Shown: piece after piece, positions 57,609-64,000 of the stretch
Layout: every line of letters begins with the position of its first letter
Numbering within the stretch: position 1 is the first letter of the stretch
NCBI RefSeq assembly: GCF_900086725.1
Contig: NZ_LT574837.1
Location: 221,702 to 285,701 of the forward strand
Direction of reading: 5' to 3'
Length of the DNA stretch: 64,000 nucleotides
Source of the DNA: Bariatricus massiliensis
GTDB taxonomy: Bacteria > Bacillota > Clostridia > Lachnospirales > Lachnospiraceae
The notes under the pieces: generated by a model
Databases searched by the model: none
What the model was told of the DNA's origin: nothing
Seen by the model: the letters and a program-made list of their open reading frames with translations, nothing else
Translations under genes and position numbers: made by a program

Positions 57609-58421
57609 TCATGCATGTTCCAGCGGTATTTGAAGCTCAATCAAATATTTTTCAGGGTTATTCTCATTCCACGGACCTCTATGCACGATCTGACGCATTG
57701 GGTTAGACATTTTGTATTCGCTGTTTGTCTGCAACCATTCGGCAAAGGCAAGGTAGGCGCCTTTTATATTTGCAAAATCGCCATAGACCATTGTGCAAGC
57801 CATATACGGGACTGGTTCTGTCATGTGGAAACAAAATGGCTCTTTTGCCTTTCCCATTTTCTTTACCGGAGCGCACAGCTCAATATCAACATCCGTCTCT
57901 CGAAATTCTGTATCGTGATAAATGGAAAATGTATTGCCCGTTATTTCGATTTTTTGCGCTTCTGTAAAAGTAGAAAGTTCTTTCCATAAGTCGCCCTCAG
58001 AATAGTAATTCGGTACAATTCTCCGCAAGGATAGCACCTGATTCGCCGGGATTGACTTAACGGATATGTTATAGTGCAGTTCTCCTTTACCACCCTGCAC
58101 TTCACTTTTTGTAAGTTCGATCTTCCGCAGTTTTTCTCGTTCAGCCTGTATTGTATTTTCTATCTCTATGCGCTTTTTGTCGAGCTGCGCAAGAAGTGAT
58201 TGCTCGTCCATCGTCAGGGCAAGCGCAATTTCCGAGACATTCAGCCCACTATCCCGCAGATACAGAATTTTATTTAGACGCGGTATTTGCTTTACTGAAT
58301 ACAGTCGGTGTCCTGTCCACTTGTCAACCTCTGCCGGTGTCAGAAGTCCTACCTCGTCATAGTAGCGAAGCATACGAATAGATACCTGCACCAGCTTTGA
58401 AAATTCTCCTATCCTAAACAT
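57609..58421 (-). CDS. MerR-family regulator with GyrI-like ligand-binding domain
   Basis: 270 residues from ATG 58421 (weak GGTGG; the 30-base longer frame is less likely). FRIGEFSKLVQVSIRMLRYY and DEVGLLTPAEVDKWTGHRLY are the MerR winged helix; a coiled coil (LLAQLDKKRIEIENTIQAER) follows; the last 150 residues (VLSLRRIVPNYYSEGDLWKE, CTMVYGDFANIKGAYLAFAE, PEKYLIELQIPLE) form a GyrI/SOUL-like small-molecule pocket. Likely a drug- or stress-responsive activator. Confidence 0.88.
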   Translation of the reverse strand: MFRIGEFSKLVQVSIRMLRYYDEVGLLTPAEVDKWTGHRLYSVKQIPRLNKILYLRDSGLNVSEIALALTMDEQSLLAQLDKKRIEIENTIQAEREKLRKIELTKSEVQGGKGELHYNISVKSIPANQVLSLRRIVPNYYSEGDLWKELSTFTEAQKIEITGNTFSIYHDTEFRETDVDIELCAPVKKMGKAKEPFCFHMTEPVPYMACTMVYGDFANIKGAYLAFAEWLQTNSEYKMSNPMRQIVHRGPWNENNPEKYLIELQIPLEHA

Positions 58422-58513
58422 CGTTTCACCACCTGCTCTAACTATTTTCATTTATTATAGGATAGCACACTTTTTAGTATAAAGCACAAAAATCAAAGCA
58501 GTAATATAAAAAA

Positions 58514-59026
58514 TTACAAAATGCTGGACGACGGCTTTGAAAACAGAGCCGCCGCCAGCAAAATGTAATATGAGTGTGGGAAAGGAGCTGCCCAACAGCG
58601 TTTTTCTTTTTTGCCGCTGGACAGATATAATAGTTTATTAGCTATTACAGCAATAGACTTTAATTGCTTCACCAAAAAATTCCGCAACATTCCATGTGAG
58701 ATACTCATGGGTGCCGCCCCAACGTTCGATAAAACAGCATTCTCAAATGCAGAAATTTCTGCTCTACAAGAAAAATTTAGGAATGAAGGTTTATTATATA
58801 CGGGCGCTGATAATAATGCCTTGATCTCTTTTAGAGAAAACCCCACTTCACGGTAAAATAGAATTTGTTGTAACTTCTCTAAATCATTTTCAGAATATAA
58901 ACGATATTTTGTCTTATCTGCTTTGGTAGGTTCCAGCAGACCGATTTCATCATAGTAATGCAAAGCACGTATCGTAATGCCGGTCAGCTTTGCAACCTCG
59001 TGAATCATCATTTTTTTAGGATTCAT
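58514..59026 (-). pseudogene. MerR-family regulator, internally deleted and frameshifted
   Basis: Residues 1-75 are a good MerR head: MMIHEVAKLTGITIRALHYY, DEIGLLEPTKADKTKYRLYS, REVGFSLKEIKALLSAPVYN. After about 58800 the frame reads nonsense, while another minus frame at 58640-58730 gives ERWGGTHEYLTWNVAEFFGE then a double stop, which reads as a proper protein tail. So the middle of the gene has been lost with a frame change. The ATG overlaps the end of the DUF2268 gene. Confidence 0.65.
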
Positions 59027-59939
59027 CCCAAAATCCCTCCACTTCTTTCAGTATTTCATCAGCAGGAATCTTGGTAGCCTCAATGATAGACTTTCCTGTT
59101 TTTTCCAGATAGTATTTTATCATATGATAGCCACAAGCATATCCGGCACAATAGGGTAGACCAACAGGAAAATAATTTTGCATTTTTGCCATTTCATCAC
59201 CATACAGATATGCTGTCAGGTTATCTAAGCCCTGTACATCAAGACCGCCCTTAATGATAGGCTTGATATATCCATTCAAAGTTTCCAAATCTGTCTTACT
59301 TACCCACGGCCCTACATTTTCCTCACCATATAGGTAAGTAGCAAAGTTTTCAGCAAGTCCCTCACTTATCATCATTTCAGCAAGAGTAATGTCATTGTGC
59401 CATTTAATAAACTGGAAACGGACATTATGATTTGTTTCATGTGCCAACGCTACAGGAAGTCTGCTCTTAGTGTGTTCAGATGGAACAAGCCATGTAAAAA
59501 TGTAGCCGGGAATTCCTCCATCTCCACAGTAATTATCATTCATTATCATATAAGGGTTCTCTGGATCAGCCAGCAAAATGGTATAGAGATATTCTTTTAT
59601 CGGCAACTCAATTTCTGCATCAGTAAAACACTTTAAGGAGCGCACGATAGACTTTTGACAGTTATCCCAAAATTGGTTATCATCTAACAGTGTTATACTT
59701 TCGGACCATGTTTCATCAATTTTTTCCGGCAGAAGAAAGCCTAACATACCACTTGCCATAATAACATCATAGCCATTCGGTTGTGCAGCCTTCATTGGCA
59801 CATTGTAGCAGGCCCATTTCTTTTCAAAAGGCTTCATCATTTCATAGCGATAAATATCATTCTTTTTAGAAACTGGCGCTTCCATGATTTTTCTGTAGAT
59901 ACCGTCAGAACGAACGGCCTGTACTTTTAAGTTACTCAT
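59016..59939 (-). CDS. DUF2268-type putative zinc protease
   Basis: 307 residues, AAGGAAG eight bases upstream. The core shows ITLLDDNQFWDNCQKSIVRS, a middle NDNYCGDGGIPGYIFTWLVP, and VALAHETNHNVRFQFI near residue 190 (HExxH), followed by EMMISEGLAENFATYLYGEE with the third-ligand glutamate. This is the YjaZ-like DUF2268 arrangement. Cytoplasmic, no signal peptide. Substrate unknown; shares its transcript with the broken MerR. Confidence 0.82.
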   Translation of the reverse strand: MSNLKVQAVRSDGIYRKIMEAPVSKKNDIYRYEMMKPFEKKWACYNVPMKAAQPNGYDVIMASGMLGFLLPEKIDETWSESITLLDDNQFWDNCQKSIVRSLKCFTDAEIELPIKEYLYTILLADPENPYMIMNDNYCGDGGIPGYIFTWLVPSEHTKSRLPVALAHETNHNVRFQFIKWHNDITLAEMMISEGLAENFATYLYGEENVGPWVSKTDLETLNGYIKPIIKGGLDVQGLDNLTAYLYGDEMAKMQNYFPVGLPYCAGYACGYHMIKYYLEKTGKSIIEATKIPADEILKEVEGFWDES

Positions 59940-60318
59940 ATTTTGTACTTCCTTTCGATATTTTGTAACTTCATTCTACGGTATGACGGAACGTCAAAGT
60001 CAATAGTTTTTGAAATATTTCTTTTCTACATCCGTTTGCCAGTTTATCCGCATCTTTCGGAATTAACCGTACCCGGCTAAGGTGAACCACACCATCGATC
60101 CGGTTCTTTACACATAGTTTCTGCACCCGGTGCTTGTATTACTCCCATTTCTTTGCAGTTTCTTACATTGTCATTGCGTTCTTTTACAAACAAAAAGCGC
60201 CACTGAAAATATGTGGCGCTTTTTCAAATACATTATCTCTTTTTCTTGTGTAACTTTAAGTCAATATTTTTCGTTGCCGCTGCATCCTGCAGTAATCCGG
60301 TAACAAAAGCGCTTTTTA
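59940..60318. other. Gap with a terminator and degraded coding traces
   Basis: 60192-60226 is a perfect two-way terminator (AAAAAGCGCCAC / GTGGCGCTTTTT). On the minus strand 59990-60110 a broken frame reads KNRIDGVVHLSRVRLIPKDA and runs into stops; it looks like an old mobile-element or recombinase remnant but no family is certain. No intact gene. Confidence 0.5.
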
Positions 60319-61092
60319 TTACAATTCATATTTGCGAAAAAGAAACATACCTATAATCGTAGTAGCTATAAAAATGACAAAAGAACTAATTACAGTGGTG
60401 CTGATTACCTCCGGGGTCATAGAAGCGGTTGCAAGGGCTGACGACATACCATAAATTGAATGTTGAACGCACCATGCAATAATGTTTTCAGTAGCTTTTG
60501 AAACGCTCCCAATGTTTTGCAGAACAGTCACAATCGTTTCACTAAACAGGATATAGCACAAAGTTACAATAACCGAAGTTGTGTTGTTTTTAATCAGCAT
60601 TGAAATAAAGCAGAGAACAGCTCCAAGAGCAATATAAATCAAACTTCCACAAAGTACGGTCGTGATATAGCCTCCTGCAAGCATGACACTTATTTGTCCC
60701 GAAAATAACAATGCACAAAGTTCAAAGACGAGAAAAGTTAGGGCTGATACTATTGCGGATAAAATTGCTTTTGATAAATACATACCAAATCGGTTTTTAC
60801 TGATAAGCCACTTGTGCTGCCAAGTATTCCATTGATACTCCTGTCCAATAAAAACAGAGATAAAGACAGCAGCAATAATGCCAAGACCTTTTTGATATTG
60901 AACACCAAGGGCAATTACATCTTCTGGTGAAATAAAAGTTGTTAAGTTTCCAAAAATCGAGATACCAATACGAATATCTTGCCTATTAAGTATCATCAGC
61001 AAAAATGAAATCAGTCCTGCAAAGATAATTACGCCATAAAAAAGTATGCTTTTTTTGATACGATAGAAATCACCATTTATGATATTAAGCAT
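60319..61092 (-). CDS. ABC-2 type transporter permease
   Basis: 257 residues from ATG 61092 (AGGAGG nine bases upstream). Six hydrophobic segments: ILFYGVIIFAGLISFLLMIL, IIAAVFISVFIGQEY, AILSAIVSALTFLVFELCAL, YIALGAVLCFISMLI, SVIVTLCYILFSE and a C-terminal STTVISSFVIFIATTIIGMF. This is the usual two-component ABC-2 permease of bacteriocin-immunity or drug-export type. Its start overlaps the ATPase gene end. Substrate unknown. Confidence 0.85.
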   Translation of the reverse strand: MLNIINGDFYRIKKSILFYGVIIFAGLISFLLMILNRQDIRIGISIFGNLTTFISPEDVIALGVQYQKGLGIIAAVFISVFIGQEYQWNTWQHKWLISKNRFGMYLSKAILSAIVSALTFLVFELCALLFSGQISVMLAGGYITTVLCGSLIYIALGAVLCFISMLIKNNTTSVIVTLCYILFSETIVTVLQNIGSVSKATENIIAWCVQHSIYGMSSALATASMTPEVISTTVISSFVIFIATTIIGMFLFRKYEL

Positions 61093-61801
61093 TATGCTCT
61101 TGCCCTCCTTTTGTATATTGCATATAAAGATTCTCCAACGTTGTATTGCTTTGTTGAATGTCATGTGTGGATATTTCCTTTGCCATCACACCGTCGTGTA
61201 GAATGCCGAAACAAGTAGCCGTATGTTCCAGTTCACTTAGAATGTGGCTCGAAATTAAGATAGTCATACCAAATTCTTTGTTTAACTGGTGCAGCAAATC
61301 GCGTAAGTCAGCAATTCCGGTAGGGTCAAGACCATTTACAGGCTCGTCTAAAATCAAGAGATCAGGGCTTTCAAGCAAAGACATTCCCAGTTTTAAACGT
61401 TGTGTCATGCCTAACGAAAAGCCTTTTACTGGCTTATTTATATAATCTTCCAGTCCTACGACTTTAAGTATGTCTTTAATTTTTGTGTCAGTATGCAATC
61501 CTAATAAAGCAGATTGTTCTTTTAAATTTTCAAATGCGGTCATATTCAGAAAAAGTGCAGGAGAGTTTATGACTGCCGCTATTTTACATTTGCCCTCACC
61601 AACATTGGCAAGCGTAATATTCCCTCCGTAGTTTGGAATAAGCCCACATAGTATACGAAGCAGAGTAGTTTTTCCTGCACCATTTTTCCCAATCAATCCG
61701 TAAACCTCGCCTTGCTTAATATGAATGGAAACGTCATGCAGGACTGTGGTGTTTCCATATTTTTTGTTAATGTGTTCACCAGTTAAAATGTTACAATTCA
61801 A
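61085..61801 (-). CDS. ABC transporter ATP-binding protein
   Basis: 238 residues from a TTG start at 61801 (AGGAGG nine bases upstream). Walker A GLIGKNGAGKTTLLRIL, Q-loop replaced by AAVINSPALFLN, signature FSLGMTQRLKLG, Walker B LLILDEPVNGLDPTG, and the H-loop ILISSHILSELE. This matches the lantibiotic-immunity/bacitracin-type exporters. Coupled to the permease by an eight-base overlap. Confidence 0.9.
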   Translation of the reverse strand: MNCNILTGEHINKKYGNTTVLHDVSIHIKQGEVYGLIGKNGAGKTTLLRILCGLIPNYGGNITLANVGEGKCKIAAVINSPALFLNMTAFENLKEQSALLGLHTDTKIKDILKVVGLEDYINKPVKGFSLGMTQRLKLGMSLLESPDLLILDEPVNGLDPTGIADLRDLLHQLNKEFGMTILISSHILSELEHTATCFGILHDGVMAKEISTHDIQQSNTTLENLYMQYTKGGQEHNA

Positions 61802-61813
61802 GTTTCTGTCCTC

Positions 61814-62962
61814 CTAAAATAAACTTTTGATAATGTCAGCTCCCGCAATAAGTGTACCAAGTGAGCTGCCTACATTTGCGAATATTACGATTGCTATAGC
61901 TTTTAAAAAGCGGTTTTTAAAAAAACGGGTAATGTGAAATATATCGTCCGGCACTCGGTTTATATCATCAACTGTCGGCTTCCTGAATGTAGCTTCGGTA
62001 AGACCGGCAAACCAACCACATGCCAAAAATGGATTGAGTGATGTTATTGGTGCGGAAATAAAAGCGGTTAAAATACTGAAAGGGTGTCCAAACATGGCTG
62101 CTGTAAAAATTCCAGCCAACACACTATTCCATAAAACCCATGATTTAAGCTGCTGTAATCCTGTTTGATAGTTACTAATAAAACCGTAAGCGATTAAGAG
62201 AAAAATAGCGATTGGAATTATCCATGCAAACACCCGAAAAAAACGATTAGATGCCGGGACGGACGTTATACGTTCTATATCCTGTTGACACAATATTTCT
62301 CTTTGTATTCCTGAAACATGAGCTGCACCAACAACAGCAACAATTTTTTCCCCCGGTGCAGTTTTAATTTTATAAGCTAAATGTTGGTCACGCTCATTGA
62401 TAAGTATTTCAGTGATTTTAGGAAATTCTTTCCCCATACTTGATATTGCTGCTTCTAAATTATCTTTTTCCATGAGCGTATTAAGGTCAACATCTTCACT
62501 GTCCGATTGATTTTCTGTAAGCAAACCAGAAAACAGTTTGCATTTTTCAAAAAGAGAGAGCTTGCGCCAAACCCTCAAAAATGTTGTCTGAATATTCCTA
62601 TCTGCAAGGACTAATTCACAAGAGTGTTCTTTTGCGCTTTCAATTCCTTGTAGCATTTCTTGACCGGGAGTAGCGTTTAATTTTTTTGCAACCCGTTTTT
62701 GGTAACTGCTTAATATAATGTTTGCAAACAGCAATCCTACTTTCTTTGACTTGATAACGTCAGCGATATTAGTGCTTTCCCATGCCTCTGGATTTTGGAG
62801 ATTTTTATATCTCTCCGTATCTAACTCAATACAGACCGTATCAGGTAAAAGACTGTCAATCGTCTGCTTTACCAGTTCCGCACTTTCATGTAAAACATGA
62901 GCTGTCCCGATTAGGGTTATCTCTTTGTTTTTATAGTTGATTGTTGTAATATTATTTGTCAT
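61814..62962 (-). CDS. TraB-family membrane protein
   Basis: 382 residues, GGAG upstream. TraB/PrgY domain with TLIGTAHVLHESAELVKQTI, VCIELDTERYKNL and KIVAVVGAAHVSGIQREI, the GTAH and GxxH motifs of a putative metallohydrolase fold. The last 150 residues hold three to four membrane segments (VFAWIIPIAIFLLIAYGFI and ILTAFISAPITSLNPF). Family members such as PrgY lower peptide pheromone activity. It sits between the ABC exporter and an anti-sigma gene, so it probably belongs to the same stress response. Confidence 0.85.
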   Translation of the reverse strand: MTNNITTINYKNKEITLIGTAHVLHESAELVKQTIDSLLPDTVCIELDTERYKNLQNPEAWESTNIADVIKSKKVGLLFANIILSSYQKRVAKKLNATPGQEMLQGIESAKEHSCELVLADRNIQTTFLRVWRKLSLFEKCKLFSGLLTENQSDSEDVDLNTLMEKDNLEAAISSMGKEFPKITEILINERDQHLAYKIKTAPGEKIVAVVGAAHVSGIQREILCQQDIERITSVPASNRFFRVFAWIIPIAIFLLIAYGFISNYQTGLQQLKSWVLWNSVLAGIFTAAMFGHPFSILTAFISAPITSLNPFLACGWFAGLTEATFRKPTVDDINRVPDDIFHITRFFKNRFLKAIAIVIFANVGSSLGTLIAGADIIKSLF

Positions 62963-62974
62963 TCCAATTCTCCA

Positions 62975-63295
62975 TTAAGCTATTTCGATACCAATAAAAA
63001 GGTAAATTATCAAGAGAACAACAATGACCGTTACAAGGGTAAAAAATGCTCCCTTTAAAACTGATTTAATCATTCCCTTTTTCCAACGCTTAGACAGTTT
63101 TTTTACTGCTTCGGCTTCTGCTAAGTTTTCAGTTCTGTTTGCGATAGGCAATTTGCTATCCATAGCCCTTAGTTCATCACGGCAGCTTTCACAATGTTCA
63201 AGGTGTTCTTCAACAGCTTTTGTGCTATCTACGCTGCATACACCGTCATGATATAGTGGAAGCAAATCTTTAATGATCTCACATGAAATATTCAT
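62975..63295 (-). CDS. Anti-sigma factor with zinc-finger (zf-HC2) head
   Basis: 106 residues, GAGGAAATAAA before the ATG. HLEHCESCRDELRAMD is the HC2-type zinc site; KSVLKGAFFTLVTVIVVLLI near 80 is a single membrane helix at the end. This is the common membrane anti-sigma that holds an ECF sigma factor. Overlaps the sigma gene by four bases. Confidence 0.85.
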   Translation of the reverse strand: MNISCEIIKDLLPLYHDGVCSVDSTKAVEEHLEHCESCRDELRAMDSKLPIANRTENLAEAEAVKKLSKRWKKGMIKSVLKGAFFTLVTVIVVLLIIYLFIGIEIA

Positions 63296-63774
63296 TTTAT
63301 TTCCTCCTGTAATTCTTTTTTTGCTCTATAAAAAACCAATCTTGCCCAACTGTCCGTCTTTCCAAATAGTTCCCCTATTTGAGAGAATGGCAATTCACCG
63401 AAAACTCTCAAAGTGAAAACCTCCTTATACGGTTCGTCAAGATTATGCAGTAAATAATGTAATCTTTTTGCTGTGTCACTATCAAGGTATGATTTTTCTA
63501 AATCAAATGTAGTATCAGGGTATTCGGTATCAACCTCTGGGAAAAATCGCTTTTCTTTTTTACAATAAGAAAAGTAAGAGTTTTTTGCAATTTGGCAGAG
63601 CCACACATATAATTTGCAGTTGCCGTTAAATTTGTCTATGTGGCGCATTGCTTTAAAGAATGTTTCCTGCGTAATTTCTTCCGCAACTGTTTCGTTTTGA
63701 GATAACGACAAGATGTATCTATAAACTTCGGAAAAATATTCCGCGTATATTTTTTCAAAATCGGGCGTCTGCAC
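63292..63774 (-). CDS. ECF sigma factor
   Basis: 160 residues from a GTG start at 63774 (AGGAGG six bases upstream). Region 2: YRYILSLSQNETVAEEITQE, TFFKAMRHIDKFNGNCKLYV; region 4: LDEPYKEVFTLRVFGELPFS, QIGELFGKTDSWARLVFYRA. First gene of the operon 63774-60319, so its regulon probably includes its own anti-sigma, TraB and the ABC exporter. An upstream TGAAAC box about 40 bases before the start could be its own -35. Confidence 0.88.
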   Translation of the reverse strand: MQTPDFEKIYAEYFSEVYRYILSLSQNETVAEEITQETFFKAMRHIDKFNGNCKLYVWLCQIAKNSYFSYCKKEKRFFPEVDTEYPDTTFDLEKSYLDSDTAKRLHYLLHNLDEPYKEVFTLRVFGELPFSQIGELFGKTDSWARLVFYRAKKELQEEIK

Positions 63775-63806
63775 TTTCTCACCTCCTGTTCATCTATAAG
63801 ACTTCG

Positions 63807-63977
63807 CTATATCAAATCTGTTTCAAAAAATTTTATTTTTTCACCGCCTTCGCGGATAGTGTCGATTTTCTCCCGGTTGATGTAGGACAGCCCTGCAAGG
63901 GTATATTTTACGGCGGGCAGCCACCAAGGCTTGCCGCCGCATTTTTCAGATATTTTTAATACTTTATTTGATTTCTC
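63807..63977 (-). other. Open frame without a start codon, possible gene remnant
   Basis: A 57-codon minus frame bounded by stops reads KCGGKPWWLPAVKYTLAGLS then YINREKIDTIREGG, which has protein-like composition but no ATG or GTG and no ribosome site. It may be the tail of a gene cut by a rearrangement. The family is not recognised. Confidence 0.3.
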
Positions 63978-64000
63978 CTAATCTCTCTACAATAGACTTT

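Overview
The window reads as low-to-moderate GC Firmicutes DNA, most like a gut Clostridia/Lachnospiraceae genome. This rests on strong AGGAGG ribosome sites, TTGACA-17-TATAAT promoters, gene families typical of human-gut Lachnospiraceae mobile elements, a class B sortase and a VanD-type glycopeptide resistance cluster. Almost everything between 1 and 41.9 kb, and again from 45 to 63.8 kb, is on the minus strand; only a toxin-antitoxin-like island at 42.2-44.7 kb is on the plus strand.

Layout. (1) 1-3.3 kb: a three-gene minus-strand cassette running off the left edge: Cas6-like RAMP protein, DUF6602 PD-(D/E)XK-like nuclease, and a Cas10-like double-palm protein without an HD domain. No CRISPR array is visible. 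This is the best candidate here for an undescribed system. (2) 3.4-5.8 kb: gene remnants (Fic C-terminus, 5'-damaged DUF1016/YhcG nuclease) and a lone methionyl-tRNA synthetase C-terminal domain beside an integrase, which looks like an element boundary. (3) 6-42 kb: a large integrative, possibly conjugative, element: tyrosine integrase, small regulators, sigma-like factor, ParM/ParR-like segregation pair, CHC2/Toprim primase, putative annealing protein, RecD2-like helicase, YqaJ exonuclease, DNA methylases, a MoxR AAA+ ATPase with a VWA/HELGH partner, SSB, many element-specific unknowns, a full NAD-dependent DNA ligase, a class B sortase and a second tyrosine recombinase. No relaxase, coupling protein or type IV secretion gene is visible, so the transfer module would lie elsewhere. 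(4) 42.2-44.7 kb: AbiEi/AbiEii-like regulator-nucleotidyltransferase pair plus an XRE regulator. (5) 45-48.7 kb: a sortase-anchored repeat protein and partner gene next to a 306-bp invertible promoter segment and its probable tyrosine recombinase. (6) 48.8-54.5 kb: vanRS and vanYHDX, VanD type because VanY is a penicillin-binding-protein-like carboxypeptidase. (7) 54.6-63.8 kb: a mosaic of regulators (orphan winged helix, AraC, two MerR, one broken), GNAT, TrmO, a DUF2268 protease, and an ECF sigma / anti-sigma / TraB / ABC-transporter operon.

Regulation. Three element operons (starting near 18.2, 28.3 and 39.8 kb) share the same leader: a near-consensus promoter, a short hairpin whose two sides change together between copies, then tandem intrinsic terminators. 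More terminators lie inside the operons, which suggests processive antitermination. A second shared promoter-like motif sits before parM (10.8 kb), an unknown operon (29.7 kb) and the second recombinase (41.9 kb). The invertible segment at 47.6-47.9 kb carries a consensus promoter that now points away from the surface-protein operon, so the reference orientation looks OFF. The vanYHDX leader has three contiguous 11-bp VanR-type repeats followed by a terminator hairpin.

Starts were moved from the longest open frame to the start codon with the best-spaced ribosome site wherever the sequence allowed; TTG and GTG starts are noted.
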